DNA of 45,667 nucleotides from Candidatus Rifleibacteriota bacterium (GCA_015233155.1 JADFYG010000047.1:3672-49338); one strand, 5' to 3'; counted from the stretch's first letter, positions 7,007-16,330 are shown. Numbers and translations: made by a program. Notes: generated by a model not told the origin, from the sequence alone.

Positions 7007-9346
7007 ATGACAGGCCCTGGCGTGATCTTGCCCAAACTAAAGCCCCTTCTTTACATGCTGATTCAGAACTTTCTGGAAGGCGATTATTCACAACGCCGCG
7101 AATCCGCCATTGCTCTTTCTAAATTCAAGGGCGAAATGGTCGTCAGCGTTCTGCTGCAAACTTACGAAAGCGACAATATCCAGGATTTCATGGCTCTCGC
7201 CCTCGGAGATATCGACGATCAGAAAGCCGTGAATCTGCTCGTTCAGGCACTCAACGATTCTCAGTATGAAGTCCGTTTCAATGCCGCACGAGCGCTTGGA
7301 AGCATCAGTAGCGACGAAGCCTTCAACGTTCTGATAGAAGCGCTGAACGAGTATGCCGACTCCGCCGGATCGGGAGTCGCGCAAGGCCGCCAGGGACAAT
7401 TGTTCCTCGAGGAAGACGCCATTATTTCCGCAATCGTTGCGCTCGGCAAGATAAAAAACCAGTTATGCGTTCCGCTTATGAAACGCATCCTGAACCAGGA
7501 AAAAAGCCCGCGAATTCGGGCCGCGGTAATCACCGCTCTCGGTATGATGGCTTCAGAACGAATGCTGCCTATTTTCCAGGCAGCCCTTCGTGACGAAGAT
7601 CCGCGTGTGCGTGCAAATGCCATCGAATCAATAGAATCAGTCAAATCATCATCGATCGTAGGCATACTGCAACCTTATCTCGAAGATGCGAGCAATCGTG
7701 TACGCGCAAATGTCGCCAAAGCCATCTGGAAATACGGCGACTTTGACGTTACTGAAACCATTTCCCGCATGCTGAGATCCAAGGATAAATGGCAACGCGC
7801 ATCCGGCGCCTACGCCATGGGCGAAATAAAAGATACAAAATTCATTACAAAACTCGCGGCAGCCCTGCGAGACGAAGATCCGGACGTACGCCGCAATGCC
7901 GCCCATGCCCTGAAAAAGATTCAATCACCAAATGCGCTGGCTGCTCTGATCCCGTTACTCGACGATCCGAATTTCGACGTGCGCGTTCAAGCCTTGCTGG
8001 CCATCTCACGCTGTTCTCCCACCAAGGTTGGCGAGTTGTTCCCGCCGCGCCTCGCAAGCGAGGACAATGCCATCGTTCGTGCGACTATCATTTCCACAAT
8101 CGGCGACTGTGCCGTTAAAACCTGTTTCGACGCGCTGCTCCCGTTCCTGGATGACCCGGATGCCCGCGTGGTCGCCAATACAATTGATGCACTCCAGAAA
8201 CTTTCATCTCAAGCTCCGGCAGTGAACATTCTCGATAAAGTCAAAATACTTCTCTCCCACGAAGATAACCGGGTCAAGAGCAACGCTATCCGTGCACTCT
8301 GGCACTGGAACGAATTCTCCGTTCTTGACAATCTGTTTTTAATGATCGCCCACCAGGATCCCAAGCATCGTCTCTCCGGAACTTTCGTTCTGGGTGAAAT
8401 CGGAATCGCCATAAGCGGAAATCAAGCCCTGTCGTTGTCCGTAAATAACCTCATCGCGGAACTCGCAGCGGAAAAACGCGGACAAAAAGTGCCTGGCGAT
8501 TCTGCAGCCCCGCAGTCTTCTGCCCCGGTTTCCGCAGATGAAAAAAGTGAGCCGGCGGCGCCTGTATCAGAAGTCATCTCTGCTGATGCTCCCAAGCCTG
8601 ATCAGGCAGCCACAGAGAGCCATGCAACTGCAATCCTTCCACCGGGCGGCGAGGACCCATTCGCCCAACAACTGGAACTGGCCGGAAGTTATCTGAAAGA
8701 AAAAGAGTTCCAGGAAGCAGAAAAAATATATTTGAAGGTGCTCGGAAAGAATATATCCCACTTAAAGGCACGTCTTGGAATCGCCGACCTGTATTTTGTA
8801 ACGAAACGTTATGCCGAGGCATCTTTAAATTATGAAAAAGCGCTGGAGGCTAATGCAAATCTCGTCAAAGCGCATTACAACCTTGGTACCATCTGCTATT
8901 TCCAGAAAGATTTCGAACGGGCAAAAGAGCATCTTCTCAAAGCCTTGAGTCTGTATCCCAAGCTGCTTGGCGCCTACCTCGTTTTAGCTCAGATATACCA
9001 ACTCGGTTCACACACCAAGGAAAGTATTCAGCTTCTTACCAAGGCGATTGAATTATCACCACGTAATCCGATTCTGTACCAAAAACTGGCTTTGCTGTAT
9101 CTGAATATCAGGGAGTTCGACCAGGCTATAGAAACCCTCAACAAGGCCGTCGCTCTTTCTCCCCTCGACGTCGAGTCAAACGTCCTGATGGCCTTAGCCT
9201 GCAACACAGTCCAGAAATACCCCGAAGCATTCGCCGCAATCGATTCCGCCTTGAAAGCAGCTTCCCAATCGCCGTCTCCCGAGGACGCCATGCGTGTGCT
9301 GTTACAGAGTTATACATATTTCAAATCCAATGTAGAAAACGTCTGA
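7007..9346 (+). CDS. HEAT-repeat and TPR-repeat scaffold protein
   Basis: 779 residues with no signal peptide or membrane segment. Residues about 20-480 are a long series of HEAT/PBS-lyase-like repeats, each about 31 residues and showing the pattern D-x-x-V-R-x-x-A-A-x-A-L (for example DSQYEVRFNAARALG, DEDPRVRANAIESI, DEDPDVRRNAAHALKKI). A Pro/Ala/Ser-rich linker (about 490-555) joins them to tetratricopeptide repeats (about 560-770), including AHYNLGTICYFQKDFERAKEHLLKAL and LYQKLALLYLNIREFDQAI. Both repeat types are protein-binding solenoids, so this is likely an assembly or regulatory scaffold; the partner is unknown. Start: ATG with AGGAGG five bases upstream, the best ribosome site in the region. 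It leads a run of plus-strand genes: the DUF4177-like gene starts 19 bases after it. Unlike HEAT proteins that modify phycobilins, no lyase context exists here. Confidence 0.9.
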   Translation: MTGPGVILPKLKPLLYMLIQNFLEGDYSQRRESAIALSKFKGEMVVSVLLQTYESDNIQDFMALALGDIDDQKAVNLLVQALNDSQYEVRFNAARALGSISSDEAFNVLIEALNEYADSAGSGVAQGRQGQLFLEEDAIISAIVALGKIKNQLCVPLMKRILNQEKSPRIRAAVITALGMMASERMLPIFQAALRDEDPRVRANAIESIESVKSSSIVGILQPYLEDASNRVRANVAKAIWKYGDFDVTETISRMLRSKDKWQRASGAYAMGEIKDTKFITKLAAALRDEDPDVRRNAAHALKKIQSPNALAALIPLLDDPNFDVRVQALLAISRCSPTKVGELFPPRLASEDNAIVRATIISTIGDCAVKTCFDALLPFLDDPDARVVANTIDALQKLSSQAPAVNILDKVKILLSHEDNRVKSNAIRALWHWNEFSVLDNLFLMIAHQDPKHRLSGTFVLGEIGIAISGNQALSLSVNNLIAELAAEKRGQKVPGDSAAPQSSAPVSADEKSEPAAPVSEVISADAPKPDQAATESHATAILPPGGEDPFAQQLELAGSYLKEKEFQEAEKIYLKVLGKNISHLKARLGIADLYFVTKRYAEASLNYEKALEANANLVKAHYNLGTICYFQKDFERAKEHLLKALSLYPKLLGAYLVLAQIYQLGSHTKESIQLLTKAIELSPRNPILYQKLALLYLNIREFDQAIETLNKAVALSPLDVESNVLMALACNTVQKYPEAFAAIDSALKAASQSPSPEDAMRVLLQSYTYFKSNVENV

Positions 9347-9365
9347 TCTGCAATCGGAGTAACCA

Positions 9366-9557
9366 ATGACAATCAGGAAAGCCAACCGCCTCTGGAACTA
9401 CAAGACCCTGGAGTTATCTTCAATGCAGGGTCCCGACTTCCTCGAACAACTTGGAAACATTCTGGACGAAGCCGGCAAGAGCGGCTGGGAACTCGCTTAC
9501 ATGTGCGAATCCTTCATGATTCTGAAGCAACTGTTCATTCAGGATCCGGAAGATTGA
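9366..9557 (+). CDS. Small DUF4177-like protein
   Basis: 63 residues. The layout W-x-Y-K-T-L-E-L-S near the start, F-L-E-Q-L in the middle and A-G-x-x-G-W-E-L-A-Y followed by a strand (FMILKQLF) matches the small DUF4177-type fold, in which a strand, a helix ending in GWELV, and further strands form a compact domain of unknown function. Start: ATG with GGAG six bases upstream. It lies 19 bases after the HEAT/TPR gene and 43 before recG and is probably co-transcribed with the former. No function is known for the family; its acidic end (QDPED) is unremarkable. It is short, but the family pattern, ribosome site and spacing make it a real gene. Confidence 0.75.
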   Translation: MTIRKANRLWNYKTLELSSMQGPDFLEQLGNILDEAGKSGWELAYMCESFMILKQLFIQDPED

Positions 9558-9600
9558 ATCATTTGCTTTTCACACATTCCATGCCAGGCGTAGATATTTC

Positions 9601-11760
9601 GTGAAGCGTCCAAAAATCCAACAGCCTCTTTCCTTATTCGACCCCCTCGACCGGGTTGCAGGAGTCGGGGGTAAACGTCTGGAAGCCTTCGCCCAGGCCC
9701 GGTTTTTCACGATCCTCGATCTGCTCCGCCTCGCGCCACGACGATACGAAGATCGGACGCGCGTTCTGATGTTGAGCGCTCTGCGTGTTGATAAGCAGGC
9801 GCAGGGTGTGTTTCGGGCTACTCTTCGATCTGTCACGATGAATCATTTCGGAGCGCATCGTGCGGTCATATACGCTGAATTTGCCGATGATACCGGCATT
9901 GCACGTGCCCGCTGGTTCAATCAGCCTTATCTGGGCCGCAACCTGGTACAGGGCAAAACATATTTTCTCTATGGCTCAGGTTTCGAGCTAAAAGGGGCTC
10001 CTGCCCTGGATAATCCTGATATAGAACCCGCTGATGATGAAGCAGACGATGAGGAAAAGGCCGATTCTCAGGAAGCTTCAATAGAGCCGGCGATAAAGCA
10101 TTGCGAGTGGCTGACGCCTGTTTACCCCTCCATGAAACCGCTGGCCGCGGCGCGCATCAGTCCACGCGTGCTGCGAACCCTGATCGGCCGAATACTGGAC
10201 GCCGTAGACCCGGCGCTTTCATTTCCATCTTTCAAGAATCAGACGTCTCCGGAAGGCCCGTTCGAAAAGCTGTGGAGGGCATTCGTTGAGCGGCACCGCC
10301 CACCCTCTCCCGCCCATGCCGCCCGCGCAACAGAAACACTGAGTTTTTTCGATCAGGTCCTGTTTCAACTGGGCGTAATCAAGCGTCGGGAGCACCTCAC
10401 CGGCCGCCCCGACTCGCCTGATGAGCCCGTGTTCATCCCGCAACCCATGGAACCCGGCCGTCCACTTCCCTTTCCCTTGACTAACGATCAGAAACTGGGC
10501 CTCTCCGGCATTCTGGAGGACCTGCGCCGTGATGCCCCCATGAACAGACTGCTTCAAGGTGACGTTGGCAGCGGAAAAACTCTCGTTGCATTTCTTTCAA
10601 TGATTCGTTTCAGCGAGGAAGTCCAACCCGGCTCAGTTTGTGCAATGATGGCTCCGACCGAACCACTTGCACGTCAACACCATGCGACGTTTCTGCGTTT
10701 TTTCCCTGAACTGGCATCTCAGGCTGCCCTGCTCACTGGCGGAACCACGGCCGCCGACCGCCGGAAGATCTCGGCCTGTCTCGCACACTCCGGATTACGT
10801 TACCTGTTTGGTACCCATGCGCTTTTCCAGGATGCCGTTACAATCCCCGGATTAGGCTTCTGCATTATCGACGAGCAACAGCGATTCGGAGTAGAACATC
10901 GTCGATCATTGCTGGCCAAGGGCGCAAATGGTCGTATTCCTCATCTGCTCCTGATTTCCGCCACTCCGATTCCGCGTTCACTTTCCCTGACCATGTTCGG
11001 AGATCTTGATATCACCGTCATCCGCGAAAAACCAGCCGGCCGCCATCCTGTAGAAACGCGTTTGCACGAAGCTCCCGAAGAGGTGCTTCCCGAAATACAC
11101 CGGACGATAGAACGCGGGAACCAGATTTACTATCTTTGCCCGATAATCGAGACAAGCGGGAAAAAGATTGACTGGACTTCTCTTGAAGATGCCCATCGTT
11201 TCCTGAAAAAAGCGTTGCCCGATGTTCGGGTCGGCATTCTGAGCGGACGGCGACGCCCCGACGAGAAAGCAGCCGTTTTCGACGCATTCGCTCAACGCGA
11301 GATAGATGTTTTGATAGCGACCACTGTGATCGAAGTCGGTATCGACCATCCCAACGCAACGCTCATGATCATTGAGAATGCCGATCGTTTCGGGCTTTCC
11401 CAGCTTCATCAGCTTCGCGGCCGCGTAGGACGCGGCGCCGATGCGTCGACCTGTTTACTGATAAGCCGCGTCGGAGAAGCCTCACCGCGATTGCGTGCGC
11501 TGGCCGCATCTGATGATGGCTTCGCGATTGCGATGGAAGATTTGCGCCTGCGGGGTCCCGGCGATCTCGTCGGCACACGTCAGAGCGGGCTTTCACATCC
11601 GGCTTTTTCGAGCATCGACCGCCCGGAACTGATCGAATCGGCCCGTCGACGTGCGCGGGAGCTGTTTCACGATCCACGGCCCGGCATACGGGACTGGTTT
11701 CTCGATCGCATGCGCGAAAGTTTTGGCCCGGAATATCTGACGTTTCTTGACGGTGGCTGA
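9601..11760 (+). CDS. recG: ATP-dependent DNA helicase RecG
   Basis: 719 residues, the usual RecG length. RecG reverses stalled replication forks and branch-migrates Holliday junctions. The N-terminal wedge/OB region (about 1-250) has the HhH-like opening DRVAGVGGKRLEAFAQ and RAPRRYEDR-type signature (LAPRRYEDRT). The SF2 motor shows motif I GDVGSGKT (about 320-327), the RecG-specific motif II DEQQRFGVEHR (about 424), motif III SATPIPRSL, motif V VIEVGIDHPNA and motif VI QLRGRVGRG. A short acidic insert (DDEADDEEKAD, about 148-158) lies within the wedge region and is not usual. The GTG start follows from the first plausible initiation codon in frame; its ribosome site is poor, and the frame is open upstream without ATG or GTG. 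It is followed 23 bases later by rsmD, probably in one transcript. Identification is secure. Confidence 0.96.
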   Translation: MKRPKIQQPLSLFDPLDRVAGVGGKRLEAFAQARFFTILDLLRLAPRRYEDRTRVLMLSALRVDKQAQGVFRATLRSVTMNHFGAHRAVIYAEFADDTGIARARWFNQPYLGRNLVQGKTYFLYGSGFELKGAPALDNPDIEPADDEADDEEKADSQEASIEPAIKHCEWLTPVYPSMKPLAAARISPRVLRTLIGRILDAVDPALSFPSFKNQTSPEGPFEKLWRAFVERHRPPSPAHAARATETLSFFDQVLFQLGVIKRREHLTGRPDSPDEPVFIPQPMEPGRPLPFPLTNDQKLGLSGILEDLRRDAPMNRLLQGDVGSGKTLVAFLSMIRFSEEVQPGSVCAMMAPTEPLARQHHATFLRFFPELASQAALLTGGTTAADRRKISACLAHSGLRYLFGTHALFQDAVTIPGLGFCIIDEQQRFGVEHRRSLLAKGANGRIPHLLLISATPIPRSLSLTMFGDLDITVIREKPAGRHPVETRLHEAPEEVLPEIHRTIERGNQIYYLCPIIETSGKKIDWTSLEDAHRFLKKALPDVRVGILSGRRRPDEKAAVFDAFAQREIDVLIATTVIEVGIDHPNATLMIIENADRFGLSQLHQLRGRVGRGADASTCLLISRVGEASPRLRALAASDDGFAIAMEDLRLRGPGDLVGTRQSGLSHPAFSSIDRPELIESARRRARELFHDPRPGIRDWFLDRMRESFGPEYLTFLDGG

Positions 11761-11783
11761 AATCAAAATAAGATGGGAAAACA

Positions 11784-12380
11784 ATGCGCGTAATATCCGG
11801 ATCGGCTCGTGGTCACAATCTAAAAATGCCGGGTGGTGGTAAGACTCGTCCGGCCATGGATTGCGTCAAGGGGTCGCTTTTCTCAATTCTTCTTTCGCGT
11901 ATCGAAGGCTGTCGATTTCTTGACTTGTTTGCAGGCAGCGGAAGCCTTGGTATCGAAGCTCTTTCCCGCGGCGGAGCATATGCGGCGTTCGTCGACAACT
12001 CATCTCAGTGCGTCCAGACGATACGGGAAAATCTCGAACACACGAAACTGATCAGCCGGGGAGAGATCTTTCGCGAAGACTGCCTCCATTTTGTGAGAAA
12101 ACGCAAACTCGAACCTTTTGATCTTGTCTGCATCGACCCCCCGTATCTGAAAGGATTCCTTGATCCGATTCTGGCTGCAATACCTGAAAGTTCTCTTTTC
12201 GGTCCACGAACTCTTTTCATAATAGAACGACAGAAAAAAGATGATCTCGGGTTTCAGAGTCGTCCTGAACTTTTACTCTTCGACGAACGCATTTTTGGTG
12301 ACACAGTCTTATCCTTCTTCCGTCTTGCGCAGCCCTCGGAAAACAGTAGTGAAAAGCTGAAAATCACCTCAAAAAAGTAG
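11784..12380 (+). CDS. rsmD: 16S rRNA (guanine(966)-N2)-methyltransferase RsmD
   Basis: 198 residues. It methylates N2 of G966 in the small-subunit rRNA using S-adenosylmethionine. The family opening MRVISGSARGHNLKMP leads to TRPAMDCVKGSLFSIL, the substrate-binding region. The SAM-binding motif I is FLDLFAGSGSLGIEALSRG (about 45-63), and the catalytic motif IV is DPPY at 118-121. Length fits the family. It overlaps nothing and lies 23 bases after recG; recG-rsmD linkage is plausible co-transcription. The ribosome site is weak (GGGAA eight bases upstream). The last 20 residues are polar (SENSSEKLKITSKK) and not conserved. The transcript ends at the hairpin starting six bases after the stop codon. 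Confidence 0.95.
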   Translation: MRVISGSARGHNLKMPGGGKTRPAMDCVKGSLFSILLSRIEGCRFLDLFAGSGSLGIEALSRGGAYAAFVDNSSQCVQTIRENLEHTKLISRGEIFREDCLHFVRKRKLEPFDLVCIDPPYLKGFLDPILAAIPESSLFGPRTLFIIERQKKDDLGFQSRPELLLFDERIFGDTVLSFFRLAQPSENSSEKLKITSKK

Positions 12381-12385
12381 AATGA

Positions 12386-12415
12386 CAAAAGCCGCGCCTT
12401 ACGGCGCGGCTTTTG
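12386..12415. terminator. Bidirectional intrinsic terminator
   Basis: CAAAAGCCGCGCC (12386-12398), loop TTAC, then GGCGCGGCTTTTG (12403-12415): a perfect 13-base stem with A-run and T-run flanks, so it can stop transcription from both rsmD (plus) and the converging gene ending at 12433 (minus). Confidence 0.9.
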
Positions 12416-12432
12416 TGAGGGTTCAGTCTGGC

Positions 12433-13287
12433 TTATCTGGAACCGGCCAGCTTGAGATCCATGTAAGCCTTGTAAGAATCGCGGTATTCCTTGAGTGACG
12501 CCTGCACATCTCCGTTACCACCGGTGCTGACGAGTGTGGTGTATTTGTTATATGCAGCCCGGTAGCGTGCTTCCGCATCTTTCAGGGTTTCGTTGCTGAC
12601 AGGTGCAGCCGGGAACGCAGGGGCAACAGGGGTAATTGCGACAGGCACTACAGGAGCGACCGGTGCGACAGGAGCAGTCGGTCCGGTGGACGGTCTGGCA
12701 ACTGGTCTGCCAGGAAGATTTATACAATCGCTATCACCTATGGTTATAGGATTGGACTGATTCATCGGCGGCAAAACCGGGTTCATATCATAATCGCCAG
12801 GAGTTACAGTGATCTTATCGGAGTCAGGAATAACATTACCGTTTTGATCCTGCTGTTTCTTGTTCTTGTAATGTTTATAGAGCAGGTAACCAGCCACACA
12901 AGCTCCGATTACGACCAGCGCCGGGATGAACAAAGGACTGCACACCAGACCGACAACCCACCCGGCAATCAGGCCGACTCCACCGGCGATTGCAGCACCA
13001 ACCGCGCTCATGGCTCCAAGAACCATTCCACCTGCCGCAGCCAAACCACCAGCTATAGCAGCACCGACGCCTGCAAGACCCGCTCCACCCAAACCAAGAG
13101 CTGTTCCTATGGCGGGGGCTGCGAGAACCATCCCGGCTCCGGCCGCAAGTCCTACTCCGGCACCGATTGCAACGCTTTTCTTATCGATAGCGTGAACTGG
13201 TGCAGGCGTGAACACAGCACTGTCCAACAACATCAACAGTGAAAGAAGAACGCAGATTGGAATCCGGAAATTTTTTCGTCGCATCAT
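12433..13287 (-). CDS. Gly/Ala-rich (glycine-zipper-like) membrane protein of unknown function
   Basis: 284 residues from the chosen start. A signal peptide or anchor covers about 8-35 (IPICVLLSLLMLLDSAVF, then VHA). Residues about 38-130 are almost only Gly, Ala, Val, Leu and Ile, with repeated GxxxG spacing (AIGAGVGLAAGAGMVLAAP, AGVGAAIAGGLAAAGGM, AIAGGVGLIAGWVVGL), as in glycine-zipper domains that pack helices in membranes. A basic, soluble stretch KHYKNKKQQDQN follows, then a Pro/Val/Ala-rich linker with PVAPVAPV repeats (about 205-240), then a helical C-terminus (KDAEARYRAAYNKY). Start: the ATG at 13285-13287 has AGGGGG nine bases upstream; a second ATG follows directly and could be used instead. 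The frame is open for 29 codons further upstream, but that part lacks a ribosome site. Function unknown; it could be a pore-forming or envelope protein. Confidence 0.75.
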   Translation of the reverse strand: MMRRKNFRIPICVLLSLLMLLDSAVFTPAPVHAIDKKSVAIGAGVGLAAGAGMVLAAPAIGTALGLGGAGLAGVGAAIAGGLAAAGGMVLGAMSAVGAAIAGGVGLIAGWVVGLVCSPLFIPALVVIGACVAGYLLYKHYKNKKQQDQNGNVIPDSDKITVTPGDYDMNPVLPPMNQSNPITIGDSDCINLPGRPVARPSTGPTAPVAPVAPVVPVAITPVAPAFPAAPVSNETLKDAEARYRAAYNKYTTLVSTGGNGDVQASLKEYRDSYKAYMDLKLAGSR

Positions 13288-13577
13288 AATTTCGTACCCC
13301 CTGCAAAAATACGGTTTTGAACCGGAAACGTTTAAGTTTGATTCAATTTTAACAAACGAAAAAACAAGCGTCAAGACACCGTACCCTAATAATTCACAAT
13401 CCTGAAAATAAAGATGTAATAATTGTTTGCCCGGAATTCAGCTGCTGCCCCAAACATGATGAATAAATATTACAAATATAAAATGCCGGATAGCACGCAT
13501 GACCAGAGTGATGTATAATTTCCAATATATCATTTTGTAATTGGAATAAATTAGAAACGACCCCGGAGGCCAACAGC

Positions 13578-14108
13578 ATGTTCCTCGATAAAAGAGAACA
13601 CACCGAAGTCGAACTTCCAAAGCAGATCGAGTTTGCATTCAACATCCTGAATTACAATCAGGGGCTGATACAGTTTGCCGACGGCAAAGCCAACGGCCTT
13701 CTTCTCATAAACTCCATATTCATAGCCTCGATCGGACCGTTCATAGAAGTCATCCGCAAGGGAGCATCTTCAACTGGTTTCATTCTGCTCCTGATATTCT
13801 TCATAGCATCGATAACGTCAATCCTGCTTGCGCTCAGCGTAATTACGACCAGGCGGGCGGCCGAAGCCAAACATGATCGCAACCTCGTCTTCTTCGGCGG
13901 AATCATTCAAAGCAACTCCCCTGAAGGATACATGCACGAGTTCTCGAACATCGAAGCCAAACGCTTCCACGAAACTCTGCTTACAAGCATATACGTTGTC
14001 TCGAAGATCGCTGACGGCAAATATGCCGTTTACAGTTTTGCCCAGTCTTTGACGTTGATTTCATGCATCTTCTGGATTTTCAACATCATCTATCTGATGG
14101 TTCACTGA
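13578..14108 (+). CDS. Membrane protein with a Pycsar-effector-like transmembrane domain
   Basis: 176 residues. The pattern NQGLIQFADGKANGLLLIN at about 27-45, then a hydrophobic helix (FIASIGPFIE), a second (GFILLLIFFIASITSILLAL), a polar middle (KHDRNLVFFGGI, SPEGYMHEF) and a third C-terminal membrane helix (SLTLISCIFWIFNIIYLMV) match the 2+1 helix layout of the PycTM effector domain (DUF5706 type) used in pyrimidine-cyclase (Pycsar) anti-phage systems, where cyclic UMP or CMP binding makes the effector damage the inner membrane. Residues QFADGKA and ADGKYAVYSFAQS are the recognisable parts. Start: ATG with GGAGG eight bases upstream. No cyclase gene adjoins; its neighbours are a membrane protein and recD2. 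It may be an orphan effector or a housekeeping relative. Assignment is by remembered pattern, so moderate. Confidence 0.6.
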   Translation: MFLDKREHTEVELPKQIEFAFNILNYNQGLIQFADGKANGLLLINSIFIASIGPFIEVIRKGASSTGFILLLIFFIASITSILLALSVITTRRAAEAKHDRNLVFFGGIIQSNSPEGYMHEFSNIEAKRFHETLLTSIYVVSKIADGKYAVYSFAQSLTLISCIFWIFNIIYLMVH

Positions 14109-14116
14109 CCGGCTTA

Positions 14117-16324
14117 TCACATCAGTGCCGGATTCACGCTCTCACCGTAGGCTTTGGTCAGAAGTTCCGCAAGCACCGTATTCCGGACCGTAACACGATC
14201 GTTGCGGACAGCCGCGGCCAATGCGCGTTTACTTCCCATCAGGACAAGAGTCTTCTTTGCCCGGGTCATGCCGGTATAAATCAGATTGCGCTGTAACATC
14301 ATGTAGTGCTGATAGCTTACGACCAGTACCACGGCCTTATATTCGCTGCCCTGCGACTTATGTACCGAGATCGCATATGCATGCTGCAAATCGAGCATTT
14401 CATTAGCCCCGTAGGTGCGGTCGCCTTGGGGAAATTCAACTACCAGTTCCTGGTCTTCGGCTTCGATGCCACGAATAAACCCGATGTCTCCGTTGAAAAC
14501 GTCCAGGTCGTAGTTGTTACGCGTCTGGATGACCTTATCTCCCGAGCGAAACACCCGATGCATGTGCTTGAACTCACTCTTTCCGTGCCCCGGCGGATTA
14601 AGTGCCGCCTGTAGAATCAGGTTGAGATTCGCCGAGCCAAGACTTCCCCGATGCATGGGAGTCAAGACCTGAATATCCTCTATCGGATGATATCCAAAAC
14701 GCTTGGGAAGGCTCACTGCAACAACATTCTGAATAAGGGCCAGCCCCGCATCCGGATCTGTCATTTCCAGGAAATAAGCATCAGTCTTCGTCTGACCGTC
14801 AGGCGTGATCAGTGTCGGCATTGCCCCTTTCAGGACACGATGTGCGTTCGTTATTATCAGAGACGCCTCAGCCTGCCGGAAGATGCTGTTCAATCGCACT
14901 GTCGGAACCACTCCGGATACAATGAGGCTCTTCAAGACCATTCCGGGGCCTACGGATGGCAACTGATCGACGTCTCCAACCAGAATTAGCGTGCCCTTCG
15001 GCGGCATGGCCTTAAGCAGATGATGAAAAAGCTCCAGGTCGATCATTGAACACTCATCAATCACGAGAGTGTCGCAATTGAGCGGATTGGCCGCGTTATG
15101 CTTGAAACCGCGTTCATTTGGGGAAAACTGGAGCATACGATGAATCGTTTTCGCTTCCTGGCCGCTGACTTCGGCAAGCCGTTTCGCCGCCCTTCCGGTC
15201 GGGCTGGCCAGAAAGACGCGACGGCCAATGTTTCGATGAGCCGTGACCACCGCGCGCAATGTCGTGGTTTTCCCTGTTCCCGGGCCGCCCGTCAAAACCA
15301 GCACGCGTTCGACAAGTGAGAGTTCTACAGCCAGTTGTTGTTGCTCGGAAAGAGCCGGCCCTCCGGCGGCGACGGCGGCTTCAACAAGGGAAAGTAACTT
15401 TTCACGTTGAATTTCCCGGCGTCTTGCGGTTAGAAGCGGGCCGAGTAATTCGACCGCGGCATCTTCGTAGCGCATCATCCATGGAAGATAGACCAGTTCA
15501 CGATCGCCGTGCCTGCGAATCATAAGACGCTTCTTGTTAATCTGAATATCAAAGGCTGATCTGATAGCAAGCAGTTCGTTCACGGCAAGAATGTCGCCGG
15601 TTTTTTTTTCGAGTTCTTCACGCGGCAAAAAAAGATGGCCCTCATTGGACGCCTCGGACAATACAAAGAGAAGTCCTGCCTGGATCCTGCGCGGATCCGC
15701 CCCGGTGATGCCAAATTCTCCGGCAATCTTGTCGGCTGTCTTGAAGCCTATCCCGCGAATTTCGTAGGCAAGCAGATAAGGGTTGTCAGACACTTTCGCG
15801 ATCGAATCGCCACCAAAAATCTTAAATATGCGGGCGGCATAGGCTGTAGAAATGCCGTGCCCCTGTAAAAATATCATGACATCCTGAACGGCCTTTTGTT
15901 CTGCCCAGCCTGCAATGATTTTCTGCGAACGCACCGGTCCGATGCCGGGGCAGTCAGCAAGACGATCAGGGAATCGCTCGACGACTTCCAGTGTTTCCAT
16001 TCCGAAAACATTCACGAGGCGTTTTGCGGTTACGGGGCCGATGCCTTTTATGAGCCCGGAACCGAGATATTTCTCTATCCCTTTTAGCGTGGCCGGTTTG
16101 AGTGTCGAGTATTTGGCCATGTGGAACTGCTGGCCGAATTGCGGATGTTGAACCCACGTGCCGCACATTCGCAACTCTTCACCGGAGTGGATGGCGCTGA
16201 AATTACCGACTACGGTCAGCCCTTTCGGGTGACTGCGAGTCGTAACGCGCAAAACTGAATAGCCGTTTTCCGGGTTTGTGTAGGTGATGCGGTCCACAAC
16301 CGCATTTATCCATTCCTGTGTCAC
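14117..16324 (-). CDS. recD2: RecD2-type ATP-dependent DNA helicase
   Basis: 735 residues, typical for RecD2, a 5'-3' SF1B helicase in bacteria lacking RecBC and active in repair and recombination. An OB-fold N-terminus (about 1-90, RITYTNPENGYSVLRV) is followed by helix-hairpin-helix repeats (SGLIKGIGPVTAKRLV, DCPGIGPVRSQKI, IRGIGFKTADKIA), a hallmark of RecD2. The motor has Walker A LTGGPGTGKTTTL (about 345-353), Walker B DECSMID, motif III LVGDVDQLPSVGPG, and motif VI near the C-terminus (AYAISVHKSQGSEYKAVV and YTGMTRAKK). It starts at GTG with no ribosome binding site; a promoter ends six bases before it, which suggests a leaderless mRNA. No recB or recC in the window. It ends eight bases from the converging Pycsar-like gene. 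Identification is secure. Confidence 0.95.
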   Translation of the reverse strand: MTQEWINAVVDRITYTNPENGYSVLRVTTRSHPKGLTVVGNFSAIHSGEELRMCGTWVQHPQFGQQFHMAKYSTLKPATLKGIEKYLGSGLIKGIGPVTAKRLVNVFGMETLEVVERFPDRLADCPGIGPVRSQKIIAGWAEQKAVQDVMIFLQGHGISTAYAARIFKIFGGDSIAKVSDNPYLLAYEIRGIGFKTADKIAGEFGITGADPRRIQAGLLFVLSEASNEGHLFLPREELEKKTGDILAVNELLAIRSAFDIQINKKRLMIRRHGDRELVYLPWMMRYEDAAVELLGPLLTARRREIQREKLLSLVEAAVAAGGPALSEQQQLAVELSLVERVLVLTGGPGTGKTTTLRAVVTAHRNIGRRVFLASPTGRAAKRLAEVSGQEAKTIHRMLQFSPNERGFKHNAANPLNCDTLVIDECSMIDLELFHHLLKAMPPKGTLILVGDVDQLPSVGPGMVLKSLIVSGVVPTVRLNSIFRQAEASLIITNAHRVLKGAMPTLITPDGQTKTDAYFLEMTDPDAGLALIQNVVAVSLPKRFGYHPIEDIQVLTPMHRGSLGSANLNLILQAALNPPGHGKSEFKHMHRVFRSGDKVIQTRNNYDLDVFNGDIGFIRGIEAEDQELVVEFPQGDRTYGANEMLDLQHAYAISVHKSQGSEYKAVVLVVSYQHYMMLQRNLIYTGMTRAKKTLVLMGSKRALAAAVRNDRVTVRNTVLAELLTKAYGESVNPALM

Positions 16325-16330
16325 TCGGCA

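Noticed and set aside
12926..13195. Open frame on the plus strand opposite the Gly/Ala-rich gene
   Set aside because: A shadow of the alternating Gly/Ala codons; Pro/Ala-rich, no start signal.
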